From CAWHHZ01 sp963829355 (GTDB lineage Bacteria > Acidobacteriota > Thermoanaerobaculia > Gp7-AA8 > JAHWKK01), in NCBI GenBank assembly GCA_963829355.1, contig CAWHHZ010000021.1:62001-126000 (forward strand): 64,000 nucleotides of DNA. The letters run 5' to 3'. The notes below the pieces were generated by a model. The model did not search any database. It worked only from the letters and a program-made list of their open reading frames with translations, and was not told the origin of the DNA. Positions 17,163 through 26,883 of this stretch are shown one piece after another; position 1 is the stretch's first letter; every line of letters starts with the position of its first letter. Made by a program: the position numbers and the translations under genes.

Positions 17163-18389
17163 TTACAGCTTCCTTCCCGGCGGGACCACCGCGTTGGAGA
17201 CGATGAAGCCGGTGACGAGGGCGACGGCGACGAGGGCCACGTTGAACGCCGTCTCGATTCCTTCGAGGATGTTCTGCTCGAGTAGCGATGAGATGCCGGT
17301 GAAGCCGAGACCTCCCGGCACGAGAAGCATCATTGCGGGGACACGCGTGACGGCGGCGGGTCGGTCGAGGAACCGCGCGTGGAGGTTGCTGAACACACCG
17401 GCGCCGAGCGCACCCACGAACACGCCGAACTCCGGCCCGAAGGATCGCGAGCCTTCGCTCACACCGAGGTAGGTGATCGCGCAGCAGATCATGACCCACC
17501 CGAAGTCGCGTAGTGGCGCGCGGAAGAGGACCGAGAGAGTGAGAGCGGCGAAGACCACGGCGATCCAGGCGGTCCAGTAAGGGAGTGCGACCGGTGCTGT
17601 CGGTGAGATGGGACCAAATGCCGCTTTCGCCATCAGTCCTCCGGCCGCCACGCCGAAGCCGATCATGAGAAACACGACCATCGCCCCGCTCAATCGTGAT
17701 GCGCCGGAGATCAGATTTCTCTGGGCGAGCTCATTGACCGCTACGGTGAGAGTGAAGCCAGGCACGAGGACGATGAGGCCCGCGACCGTGATGATCGGAA
17801 CCGATGCTCCTCCCACCATCATGGCCGCCGCGACCGCGAAGAACGAGACGAGCAGGCCGCTCAGGGGGTCGAACAGCCGGCCGATGACTGCGATTCGCGG
17901 CGCCAGCAGTGCCATGATCCCGACGATCAGACCTGCACCGATCGCCAGCGCAATCTCGATCTGGCCCGCACCAAAAAAGCGTGATGCCGCGCCCGAGGTC
18001 AGGGCGAAGCAGATCGTCGTCAGGAGCGGGCCGTACGCGTTTGGGGATGCGACAATCTCGTCGATGATCCGGGACCCGTCCGATGGAGTCAGTCGCCCGT
18101 CCGCCACGCGACCAGACAGCTCGTTCAGCTTCGAGAGCCTGGTCAGATCGTAGTCGGTCGACTCGATGCGGATCAGCTCGATCTGCTTTTCGTGTCCGCT
18201 GCCGAGACTCGCAAAAATCGCAGTGGGTGTGGAGAAGAATTCTCCCTCGATACCCATCCGCCGCAGCGTTCCGCTCATCGCCTCTTCCAGGCGATGCGAC
18301 GGCGCGCCATAGATCTGCAGCGCCTTGCCGAGCTTCAGGGCGAAGTCGATCGATTGCTGGGTGGTTGAGTCGTTGGGTCGTTGAGTCAT
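17163..18389 (-). CDS. ThrE-type threonine/serine exporter (fused YjjP-YjjB)
   Basis: Inner-membrane exporter of 408 aa in the ThrE superfamily. The N-terminal DUF1212 (YjjP) domain has FALKLGKALQIYGAPSHRLEEAM and EGEFFSTPTAIF, then several helices with LVPGFTLTVAVNELAQRNLISGASRLSGA. A DUF3815 (YjjB) domain follows with AITYLGVSEGSRSFGPEFGVFVGALGAGVFSN and VPAMMLLVPGGLGFTGI. About ten transmembrane segments. Substrates known for the family are threonine, serine or small dicarboxylates; which applies here is open. The first residues MTQRPNDSTTQQS are read from the short-repeat array upstream, so the native start may lie slightly downstream. Confidence 0.87.
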   Translation of the reverse strand: MTQRPNDSTTQQSIDFALKLGKALQIYGAPSHRLEEAMSGTLRRMGIEGEFFSTPTAIFASLGSGHEKQIELIRIESTDYDLTRLSKLNELSGRVADGRLTPSDGSRIIDEIVASPNAYGPLLTTICFALTSGAASRFFGAGQIEIALAIGAGLIVGIMALLAPRIAVIGRLFDPLSGLLVSFFAVAAAMMVGGASVPIITVAGLIVLVPGFTLTVAVNELAQRNLISGASRLSGAMVVFLMIGFGVAAGGLMAKAAFGPISPTAPVALPYWTAWIAVVFAALTLSVLFRAPLRDFGWVMICCAITYLGVSEGSRSFGPEFGVFVGALGAGVFSNLHARFLDRPAAVTRVPAMMLLVPGGLGFTGISSLLEQNILEGIETAFNVALVAVALVTGFIVSNAVVPPGRKL

Positions 18390-18673
18390 TGGGTCATTGG
18401 GTCATTGAGTCATTGTGTCATTGGGTCGGTGAGTCATTGAGTCATTGAGTCATGGGGTCATGGGGTCATTTAGGTCATTCGATCATTGGACCATTCGGGC
18501 ATGGGGGCGTAGAGGTCGTTGAGTCATGGGCCTTGAATCGTGCGGAAGGTGTCCAGTTTGCATCGCAATCATGGGGCAGGCGCGACTATATGCGATTCTG
18601 GATCTGCTGCTGCAATCCGCGATCACCTCAATGACAACGACCCAATGACCTCAAAGACTCAATGACTCAACCG
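18355..18673. repeat. GTCATTGGG/GTCATTGAG nine-base array with inverted partner
   Basis: This is the 292-base gap between the exporter and PEBP genes. From about 18355 to 18530 there are degenerate 9-bp repeats (GTCATTGGG, GTCATTGAG, GTCATGGGG). From 18626 to 18672 the inverse appears (CTCAATGAC, CCCAATGACC, CTCAATGACTC). The two sides could pair. The array runs into the 5' end of the exporter gene. No gene is seen between. Confidence 0.85.
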
Positions 18674-18681
18674 GAGACCCC

Positions 18682-19311
18682 ATGCAACTCAATATCTCAT
18701 CATTCCAGAACGGCTCACCGATCCCGGACCGCTATGCGATGTTCGTCATGGCGGAGGAGGGACACGTCAAACCGGGACAGAACCTGAACCCTGAAATTCA
18801 GTGGTCATCGCTGCCGGAGGGAACGAAGTCGCTCGCTCTGATCGTGGTCGATGAGGATGCGCCGTCAGTTGGCGACGACGTCAATCAGGAAGGGAAGACG
18901 GTCTCCGAGGATCTTCCCCGGGCCGATTTCTATCATTGGGTTCTGGTCGACATCGATCCGTCATCGGGCGGGATCGATGACGGGACGGCGTCGGACGGCG
19001 TGACCTCAGGTGGAAAGCCGACTGGACGTTCCTCGCACGGTATCACCGGACAGAATGACTACACGGGCTGGTTCGCCGGTGACGAGTCGATGGCAGGAAC
19101 CTATGGCGGATACGACGGCCCGGCCCCTCCATGGAACGACGCAAAGATCCACACCTACTACTTCCGGCTCTACGCCCTCGACATCGAGTCGCTCGGTCTG
19201 ACGGGCAGCTTTGACGCGAAACGGGCGCTCGAGCAGATGGATGGTCACATCATCGCCACCGCCGAGCACGTCGGTCAGTACTCGCTGAACCCGAACGCCA
19301 GGAACTGGTGA
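18682..19311 (+). CDS. YbhB/YbcL-type phosphatidylethanolamine-binding (PEBP) protein
   Basis: 209-residue cytosolic protein of the PEBP / Raf-kinase-inhibitor-like family. Family features: the DP-like ligand pocket LNPEIQWSSLPEGTKSLALIVVDEDAPS, FYHWVLVDIDPSSGGI, then GTYGGYDGPAPPWNDAKIHTYYFRLYALD with the conserved GPxPP-x-H-x-Y-x-F segment, and the C-terminal EHVGQYS. Bacterial members are poorly understood; ligand binding is likely and enzymatic activity unproven. It is somewhat longer than E. coli YbhB because of an acidic loop near residues 60-85. The ATG at 18682 follows the repeat array; it is a single-gene unit. Confidence 0.88.
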   Translation: MQLNISSFQNGSPIPDRYAMFVMAEEGHVKPGQNLNPEIQWSSLPEGTKSLALIVVDEDAPSVGDDVNQEGKTVSEDLPRADFYHWVLVDIDPSSGGIDDGTASDGVTSGGKPTGRSSHGITGQNDYTGWFAGDESMAGTYGGYDGPAPPWNDAKIHTYYFRLYALDIESLGLTGSFDAKRALEQMDGHIIATAEHVGQYSLNPNARNW

Positions 19312-19315
19312 CGCA

Positions 19316-19501
19316 GTCATCCTGACCCCGCTCCGCGGGGGAAGGATCGGGTACGTCCTGACTCCAGCCGAACTTCGGGCCGGTAGGCCCCACGAGATCC
19401 TTCGGCCGTCCTCCTCCCGCTTCACAGCCTCTCAGGATAACAGTTCATCCCACTCCACTGGCGACAGCAAAGCGGCGCCATCCCACCGCTCAGGATGACA
19501 G
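19316..19501. repeat. GTCATCCTGA palindromic elements between PEBP and thiC
   Basis: Two degenerate members side by side: GTCATCCTGA (19316) to CTCTCAGGATAAC (19430-19441), with GGAAGGATCGGGTACGTCCTGA and GATCCTTCGGCCGTCC inside, then a partial copy ending CTCAGGATGACAGG at 19501. They occupy the space between two convergent genes and may act as a bidirectional terminator. Confidence 0.7.
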
Positions 19502-19507
19502 GCTGAC

Positions 19508-21313
<1,806 letters not shown>

Positions 21314-21352
21314 GGAACCTCCTGTCGCCGGGAACGGGAGAGACCGCGAAGC

Positions 21353-21437
21353 ATCGCTCCCTCCGCCGGCATTGTCCGGATCAGGTTCGACGGGTCGCGT
21401 CTGATGACGCTCTCAGCCACGAAGGCACCCCGGCGAA
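21353..21437 (-). promoter_or_regulatory. TPP riboswitch (THI box) for thiC
   Basis: On the minus strand the leader carries the THI-box consensus in order: GGGGTGCC, GGCTGAGA, a variable stem, ACCCGTCGAACCTGATC, CGGACAATGCCGGCG and GGAGGGA. These are the TPP-binding helices. It ends about 40 bases before the thiC AUG, and the strong AGGAGG lies in the intervening segment with no T-tract terminator visible. Translational control is therefore more likely than attenuation (inference). Confidence 0.95.
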
Positions 21438-21475
21438 TGCAGGAGCCTATTATAGCAGGGGTCAGAGCGAGGAGG

Positions 21476-22090
21476 TCAGTAGTCAGAGACCAGCAGCCTC
21501 GAGCGAGTCGAATGGGCCGCGTTAGCTGAAGTCTCGGATCGCGCGGAGGAGACGACGCCGTTTCCCTCGGCTCTTTCCGCTGGCTGCGGCCCCAGTGCGG
21601 CGAGGTAGCCGTCATCGCGCCAGTTCTCGCTGCGCAGCAAGGGGCGGGGCCGATCCGAACCGGGCTCCGCGACCCAGATATCCCAACGGGTCAGGACCAG
21701 GAAGGGAAGGCGTGTGCGCGTGGCCTCCTGCTGATCCTTGTGCGATGGTCTCCGCCAGCCGTTCGGGTGCGTATGAACGGTTGCGATCGTTCCGGGCGGT
21801 ACCTCTCCTCTCCAGGTGTTCGTTCGCTCGCCTTCAGGAGCGTCCCACGGAACGACGCGGAGGTGGTTCGAGGTGTCGAGGACGACAAAGGCGGCCAGCT
21901 CGATCTCGCGGGCATCTGATTCCGTGACGGCGATCATCCGCGCGAATTCTTTCATCAGCGACGGGTGAGCGAGCACCCGCTCGTAGTCGATCGGAGGCGG
22001 CGTGGAGCCGAGTGCCGGAGTTGGCGCCAGGGTAAACATGGCGACAATCGCAGTCATAAGGGTCAGACGACGCAGTCCTCGATTGCTCAT
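21476..22090 (-). CDS. Exported JAMM (MPN)-motif protein, possible metallo-isopeptidase
   Basis: 204 aa with a clear signal peptide (RRLTLMTAIVAMFTLAPTPALGS), then a JAB/MPN-like domain. The zinc motif H-x-H-x10-D is complete: TVHTHPNGWRRPSHKDQQ, that is His106, His108 and Asp119, with REIELAAFV (Glu62/Glu64) as the possible catalytic acid. JAMM enzymes usually cut isopeptide or peptide bonds in the cytoplasm; an exported one would act in the periplasm, for example on peptidoglycan or on small peptides (inference). The C-terminal 50 residues look disordered. It lies downstream of nothing obvious and stands convergent to thiC's leader region. Function unproven. Confidence 0.7.
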   Translation of the reverse strand: MSNRGLRRLTLMTAIVAMFTLAPTPALGSTPPPIDYERVLAHPSLMKEFARMIAVTESDAREIELAAFVVLDTSNHLRVVPWDAPEGERTNTWRGEVPPGTIATVHTHPNGWRRPSHKDQQEATRTRLPFLVLTRWDIWVAEPGSDRPRPLLRSENWRDDGYLAALGPQPAERAEGNGVVSSARSETSANAAHSTRSRLLVSDY

Positions 22091-22246
22091 CTCCCGATGG
22101 ATAAGAGCGAATGGAGGAAGGCACTTGTACGAACGCGGCGGGTTCTGACGCGAACAGGTTACAGATGGCGGGAGGCTGTCCCCCCGCCTACACGGCTAAT
22201 GACAAAACTGTAAAGGCGAGAGGGCTGCACCGCCGCTCTACTTGAA
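22091..22246. other. Short intergenic spacer, nothing firm
   Basis: Between two minus-strand genes. It contains weak GC palindromes (GGGAGGCTGTCCCCCC, GGCGAGAGGGCTGCACCGCC) resembling the hairpin family elsewhere, but no gene, tRNA or clear promoter that I can support. Confidence 0.4.
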
Positions 22247-22711
22247 TCAGAAAAAGAAGAGAGGACGTCCTCCCCAGCTCAGGAAGGGCCACGGAATCGA
22301 GAGGAGCATGAGGACCAGGGCGATGGTGAACATGATCGCGGCCTTGCGGTTGCCGTCGATCGGATCGGCAGCTTTCTTCAGTTTCACCCGTCCGATGTGC
22401 GCGACGATCGTTGCGATCAGCATCATGACGCCGTGCTCCATCGGCCAGAATCTGATCGCCGACTGACTCATCCCCGCTCCGGGATCGCTCATGAATGTGG
22501 CAATGGCGGGAGAGACGAAAAGCAGAAATATGCCGAGAAGGAGTTGAATGTCGACGCTGATGATGAAGAAGATGCTCAGCTTGCCGGTGGTCTCAGTCGT
22601 GGACGCCTTGCCGAGCCATTTCTGCCAGGCGACGACAATGAGCATGACCCCGAGGATCAGGACGATCCAGCGGTTCCAGGAGTGTATGCCGAGGAGGATT
22701 CTGTAGATCAT
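22247..22711 (-). CDS. Conserved four-helix inner-membrane protein
   Basis: 154 aa with four hydrophobic segments (about residues 14-30, 44-66, 90-108 and 126-144). It begins IYRILLGIHSWNRWIVLILGVML and has an internal MEHGVMMLIATIVAHIGRVKLKKA, where two His spaced 13 apart in a helix could ligate heme b, though that is only suggestive. It resembles small uncharacterised membrane proteins found in Bacteroidetes and Acidobacteria. ATG at 22711, no operon partner. I do not recognise a function. Confidence 0.7.
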   Translation of the reverse strand: MIYRILLGIHSWNRWIVLILGVMLIVVAWQKWLGKASTTETTGKLSIFFIISVDIQLLLGIFLLFVSPAIATFMSDPGAGMSQSAIRFWPMEHGVMMLIATIVAHIGRVKLKKAADPIDGNRKAAIMFTIALVLMLLSIPWPFLSWGGRPLFFF

Positions 22712-23226
22712 CGGCGTACTTTAGCAGGAACTGCGGAAGGGATGGGGCCCGAGCGAGTGCCGAGCAGTGATGGACGACACACTCCTTACCGCGCCGAGCA
22801 GGCGGCGCGACACACCCACAACCCAGCCCTAATGGCGTTGAGTTAAGGGTGCGACCGAGAGTTGTCATGCCGAGCGGGCGGGTGGGTGGGCAAGCGAGGC
22901 AGCTCGCGAGTTTCGTACTCAGTGACGTCTGGGCCGCTGCATGAGCGAGCGCCAAGCTCCACGCCGACAGAGCACGTAACTTGCGAGGCCCCCTTCGGTT
23001 TCCCCCTCCCAGCACCCCTCAGGGCAGGCTCTCGCTTGCCCGCCCACCCGTCCGCTCGGGGTGACAATCGCTTAACTCAACGCCATTGCGGCTGGCGCCC
23101 TGGGCTAGGTTATTGCGCCCGCCGGCGCGGGCCTGGCCTCAGGCTGAGACGTTCTTTTCTCACCGCTCCAGAGGGACTCGTCGTATTCTGGACCCCAATA
23201 CCGACGGAGTGGAGAGGCAGGTCCGA
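22712..23226. other. Gap of about 515 bases, mostly a MITE-like element
   Basis: Apart from the inverted-repeat element at 22831-23087 (listed separately), this stretch holds about 120 bases of plain spacer before it and about 140 bases of mgtE leader after it. The mgtE leader could contain a magnesium-sensing element, but I cannot identify one. Confidence 0.5.
22831..23087. mobile_element. MITE-like inverted-repeat element
   Basis: A 257-bp unit bounded by perfect 17-bp inverted ends: AATGGCGTTGAGTTAAG (22831-22847) and CTTAACTCAACGCCATT (23071-23087). The similarity continues inward imperfectly (GAGCGGGCGGGTGGGTGGGC on the left, GCCCGCCCACCCGTCCGCTC on the right). It has no coding capacity and no clear target duplication was verified. 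It looks like a non-autonomous element or a very long hairpin. Confidence 0.7.
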
Positions 23227-24456
23227 ATGAGCAGACTCGATGACGTGGATTCAGGTGAGCTGAGTCATGAGGAGCTGAGCGCGGAGATCGCCGGGGCGAG
23301 CCCCGGCGATGCCGCGAAATTGCTGGCAGAGATTCCGGGAGGAGTGGTCGTCCAGATCCTCCAGTCGATCAATCCCTCGGTTGCACAGGACATCCTCGAT
23401 GAGCTCGAACCGGAAAGACGTGCGGCGGTCTTCGAGGCTGCTTCTCCCGAGCAGCGCTCGCAGTGGCAGCGGAATCTGCAGTATCCGGAGGACACGGTCG
23501 GGCGTCTTATGGAACCGCCGCACGCCATGTTCTCGCCGGACCAGACCATCGCTGCAGCAATCGAGGGTGTACGCGAGCTCGCGAAGTCGACGCTGGTCAC
23601 TTACGGGTTCGTCATCGATGATGAGCAGAGGCTTGTGGGTCTCATCACGATGCGGGACCTTCTGCTCGCGGACCGCGAGGCACGACTCTCGGAGGTGATG
23701 CTCAGAAACCCCTTCACGCTAGCCCCGGATCTCGAGCTCGCCGAGGCGATGAAGCTGGTCGTGAGCCGTCACTTTCCGGTCTATCCCGTCTGTGACGCGC
23801 AGGGAGCGCTGGTCGGGCTCGTCAGGGGTCACGCCATGTTCGAGGAGCAGGCGTTCGAGATCAGCGCTCAGCCGGGTCGGATGGTCGGTGTCGACAAGGA
23901 GGAGAGGTTGTCGACCTCGTGGCATCGCAGTCTGAAGATGCGTCACCCGTGGCTCCAGTTGAACCTGCTCACCGCGTTTGTTGCGGCCAGCGTCGTCGGC
24001 GCCTTTCAGGGGACGATCGACCGGATGGTCATTCTCGCGGCGTTCCTGCCGGTGCTGGCCGGACAGTCGGGCAACACCGGCTGTCAGGCTCTCGCCGTGG
24101 CGCTGCGGGGAATGACGCTGGGGGAGTTGGAGCCCGGGCGAGAGAGCACACTCGTCGCGAAAGAAGGACTTCTCGGACTCTTCAATGGAGCGCTGGTCGG
24201 TGTGACCGCTGGAATCGGGATGTTTCTCGCGGCCAGCACGCAGAACAACCCGCAGGCGCTGACCCTCGCGCTGATCGTGTTTGCGGCGATGGTCGTGAGC
24301 TGTGTCATCAGCGGCATCGCGGGCGCTCTGATTCCGCTCGTCCTCCGGCGTGTCGGAGCGGACCCCGCCACGGCATCGAGCATATTTCTCACTACGGCCA
24401 CGGACGTTGCTTCGATGGGAGTGTTTCTCTCTCTGGCGACGGTGCTGGTGAAGTAG
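23227..24456 (+). CDS. mgtE: MgtE-type magnesium transporter
   Basis: Magnesium channel/transporter of 409 aa. The N-domain of helical repeats (LLAEIPGGVVVQILQSINPSVAQDILDELEPERRAAVFE) runs to about residue 100. Two CBS domains follow (LMEPPHAMFSPDQTIAAAI, GFVIDDEQRLVGLITMRDLL; LRNPFTLAPDLELAEAM, FPVYPVCDAQGALVGLV). The five-helix pore domain starts at RHPWLQLNLLTAFVAASVVG and contains FLPVLAGQSGNTGCQALAVALRG, the conserved pore signature. The ATG at 23227 is chosen because the longer frame upstream reads into the repeat element. In known MgtE proteins the N and CBS domains gate the pore by Mg2+ binding. Confidence 0.95.
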   Translation: MSRLDDVDSGELSHEELSAEIAGASPGDAAKLLAEIPGGVVVQILQSINPSVAQDILDELEPERRAAVFEAASPEQRSQWQRNLQYPEDTVGRLMEPPHAMFSPDQTIAAAIEGVRELAKSTLVTYGFVIDDEQRLVGLITMRDLLLADREARLSEVMLRNPFTLAPDLELAEAMKLVVSRHFPVYPVCDAQGALVGLVRGHAMFEEQAFEISAQPGRMVGVDKEERLSTSWHRSLKMRHPWLQLNLLTAFVAASVVGAFQGTIDRMVILAAFLPVLAGQSGNTGCQALAVALRGMTLGELEPGRESTLVAKEGLLGLFNGALVGVTAGIGMFLAASTQNNPQALTLALIVFAAMVVSCVISGIAGALIPLVLRRVGADPATASSIFLTTATDVASMGVFLSLATVLVK

Positions 24457-24509
24457 GCCACGAAGAAAGACGAGTGACGCTGCTGCAATGCGGGTATGAT
24501 CAACTCCTC

Positions 24510-24734
24510 ATGAAGAAGAAGACAGGTATGTGGCTGATCATCGGCCTGCTCCTCATTGCAGTCGGCATCGCATCGCTATTCGTCCCGGTTCCGCAGCAGA
24601 GGGAGAGCGGCTTCTCGGTCGGTCCGGTCGATGTCGATCTATCCCGCGAAGTCAACGAACCGATCAACCCGGCGATCAGCGCAGTCATCATCGCGCTCGG
24701 AGTCGTCGGGGTGATCGCCGGTCTCCGGCGCTGA
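24510..24734 (+). CDS. Small two-helix membrane protein
   Basis: 74 aa: MKKKTGMWLIIGLLLIAVGIASLFVP, a polar loop with FSVGPVDVDLSREVNEPIN, then a second helix AISAVIIALGVVGVIAGLRR. It begins 53 bases after mgtE in the same direction. The basic N-terminus and Arg-Arg C-terminus place both ends in the cytoplasm. The pattern resembles small DUF3185-like membrane proteins. No function can be assigned; possible mgtE partner by position only. Confidence 0.65.
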   Translation: MKKKTGMWLIIGLLLIAVGIASLFVPVPQQRESGFSVGPVDVDLSREVNEPINPAISAVIIALGVVGVIAGLRR

Positions 24735-24743
24735 CGAGCTCTT

Positions 24744-25523
24744 TCAGACCATCACGCTGCAGCAGGTGAGTCCAGCTTCCGCCTTCGCCAGCTCATCGGC
24801 GGGGACGTTGCGGACCTCGAGCCCAGCGTCGAGCAGGCGTTGCCGCGTCCGCGGAAATGCCTCGGGGAACAGGACTGTGCCGTTGACCTCCAGCGCATTC
24901 GCCGCCCCCGGCTCCGCTGGATCGACATCGATCGTGTCAATCCCGTCGAAGGCCTCCCGGTCGATCCATTCCGGATTGATCAGCAACAGAGGAGCGTCGC
25001 CCGCTCGAACGCATGTCACTGCGGTTTTCAGGTGGAGACATCCGGAGAGGTCGAGACACTGCACCGAATAGCCGAACGGTTCGAGCAGCGAGCGGAGCTG
25101 ATCGACTCCGTCCTGTGTCGTACGCTGGGAGATGCCAACCCAGACGCTCTTCCCCACGCGAAGGACGTCACCTCCGTCGAGAGTTGCGGGAGCCGCGATC
25201 CTCACAATCGGACGGTACTCCGAGAGAGTCGGCGCGATGGTCTCGACTTCGGGCTGACGCGAAGGTGCGCCGGGGCGGGTGAGAATCGCCAGCTCGTCGA
25301 CGACCACGGCTGTATCTTCGACGAAGACCGAATCGGGCAGGTCGTCGAGCGCGGGGAGATGGACGATGCGGCACCCCAGCTCTGCCAGAGCTCGCACGTA
25401 GGCTGCATGCTGTTCAGTGGCGATCTCGTGATCGATGGGTGCCCGCGCGAGATGGGTGAGCTCGCAGCGATCGATCGACTGCGGAACGTCCCGCACGATG
25501 GCGATGTGTTGCATCGGTTGCAT
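24744..25523 (-). CDS. Dimethylarginine dimethylaminohydrolase-like amidinotransferase-fold hydrolase
   Basis: 259 aa enzyme of the guanidine-modifying superfamily. Visible features: LPALDDLPDSVFVEDTAVVVDE (substrate loop with conserved Asp/Glu), the conserved LDGGDVL, the catalytic His region CLHLKTAVTCV and the nucleophile Cys near the end in AGLTCCSVMV. The layout fits DDAH, converting methylated arginine to citrulline plus methylamine, better than arginine deiminase. Arginine-like N-omega substrates are known for the family; physiological role here is unclear. The ATG at 25523 starts MQPMQHIAIVRD. Convergent to the small membrane gene, its start faces a short-repeat array. Confidence 0.87.
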   Translation of the reverse strand: MQPMQHIAIVRDVPQSIDRCELTHLARAPIDHEIATEQHAAYVRALAELGCRIVHLPALDDLPDSVFVEDTAVVVDELAILTRPGAPSRQPEVETIAPTLSEYRPIVRIAAPATLDGGDVLRVGKSVWVGISQRTTQDGVDQLRSLLEPFGYSVQCLDLSGCLHLKTAVTCVRAGDAPLLLINPEWIDREAFDGIDTIDVDPAEPGAANALEVNGTVLFPEAFPRTRQRLLDAGLEVRNVPADELAKAEAGLTCCSVMV

Positions 25524-25534
25524 TGTAGTGCAGA

Positions 25535-25747
25535 GGCGAGTCGTCAGTCGTCAGTCGTGTCCAGTCATCAGTCGTCAGTCATCAGTCGACAGTCATCAGT
25601 CATCAGCTGTGGTCGTCAGGCGTCAGGAACATCAGTCATCAGGCATCAGTTCTCGCCAGAGGACTGAGGTTTCACCTGTCGACTCTCGCAGGGATACAGT
25701 CTGACGTCTGACGACTGACGACTGTCAGCTGATGACTGACGACTGCA
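25535..25747. repeat. CAGTCAT/CAGTCGT seven-base array with inverted partner
   Basis: The gap between the DDAH-like and dehydrogenase genes is filled with degenerate 7-mers (CAGTCGT, CAGTCAT, with CAG insertions) from 25535 to about 25645. The inverse (GACGACTGACGACTG, GATGACTGACGACTG) follows from about 25700 to 25747. This has the same design as the other arrays, with a different unit. Confidence 0.85.
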
Positions 25748-25780
25748 AAGTCCTATAATCCGCTTCGAAGGGAGCTCAAG

Positions 25781-26827
25781 ATGCCAAAAATAGCAGTCGT
25801 TCCGGGAGACGGAATCGGACCGGAGGTCGTCGAGGAGGGGATGAAGGTTCTCCGGCGCCTCAACGAGAAGGATTCTCTCGGACTCGAGTTCCAGCAGTTC
25901 GACTGGAACGCGGACCAGTACCTCGAGACCGGGATTTCCATGCCCGAAGGGGCGATGGACGACCTCCGCGACAATTACGACGCCATCTATGTCGGAGCCT
26001 TCGGGGACCCACGGGTGCCCGACATGAAGCACGCCGCCGACATCCTCCTCGGGATGCGCTTTCAACTCGATCTCTACGTCAACCACCGTCCGGTGAAGCT
26101 CCTCCATCCGAGTCTCTGTCCGCTCAAGGACAAGGGGATGGATGACGTCGACATCGTGATCTTCCGCGAGAACACCGAGGGTGCTTACGTCGGGATGGGC
26201 GGAATCTTCAAGAAGGGGACCCCGGAGGAAGTGGCGGTGCAGGAAGACATCTCGACCCGAAAGGGTGTCGAGAGGATCATCCGGCATGCCTTCGAGTTCG
26301 CGAAGGCGAATGAGCGGAAGTCGGTCTGCATGTCCGACAAGAACAACGTCATGCGATTCGGTGGTGATCTGTGGATGCGCACCTTCGAGGACGTGGCGAG
26401 TGAATATCCGGACATCGAGCACTTCCACATGTTCGTGGACGCTCTGACGATGCAGATGGTCAGGATGCCGGAGATGTTCGACGTCATCGTGACGAACAAC
26501 ATGTTCGGCGACATCATCACGGATCTCGGTGCGGCGCTTCAGGGAGGCCTCGGCGTCGCGGCATCAGGCAATATCCATCCCGGAAAAGTCTCGGTGTTCG
26601 AGCCGATTCACGGCTCCGCTCCCAAGTACACGGGCAAGAATGTGGCGAATCCGGCCGGGGCGATCCTCACGGCTGCCATGATGCTCGAGTTTCTCGGGTT
26701 CGAAGATCAGGCGAAGCGGATCGAAGCGGCCGTCACGAGCGCCATCGGCCATCGGCAGGTCACGCGGGATCTCGGTGGCTCACTCGGCACGACGGAAGCG
26801 GGGGATGCGATCCTGCAGCGACTATGA
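25781..26827 (+). CDS. Isopropylmalate/isocitrate dehydrogenase-family enzyme (LeuB-like)
   Basis: 348 aa beta-hydroxyacid oxidative decarboxylase using NAD(P). Signature parts: VPGDGIGPEVV at the start, YVNHRPVKLL, IFRENTEGAYVGMGG, DKNNVM (Lys-Asn pair), VDALTMQMV, and the metal and cofactor signature NNMFGDIITDLGAALQGGLGVAASGNI with FEPIHGSAPKYTGKNVANPAG. These are shared by 3-isopropylmalate, isocitrate, homoisocitrate and tartrate dehydrogenases. Length and text fit 3-isopropylmalate dehydrogenase best, but no other leu gene is nearby, so I leave the substrate open. It starts at ATG 25781 after GGGAGCTC and sits just after a repeat array. Confidence 0.85.
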   Translation: MPKIAVVPGDGIGPEVVEEGMKVLRRLNEKDSLGLEFQQFDWNADQYLETGISMPEGAMDDLRDNYDAIYVGAFGDPRVPDMKHAADILLGMRFQLDLYVNHRPVKLLHPSLCPLKDKGMDDVDIVIFRENTEGAYVGMGGIFKKGTPEEVAVQEDISTRKGVERIIRHAFEFAKANERKSVCMSDKNNVMRFGGDLWMRTFEDVASEYPDIEHFHMFVDALTMQMVRMPEMFDVIVTNNMFGDIITDLGAALQGGLGVAASGNIHPGKVSVFEPIHGSAPKYTGKNVANPAGAILTAAMMLEFLGFEDQAKRIEAAVTSAIGHRQVTRDLGGSLGTTEAGDAILQRL

Positions 26828-26883
26828 CGACGCCACAATCGGCAGATTCTACTCGATGGCTGCTGCCTGTCTATAATGTCTGC

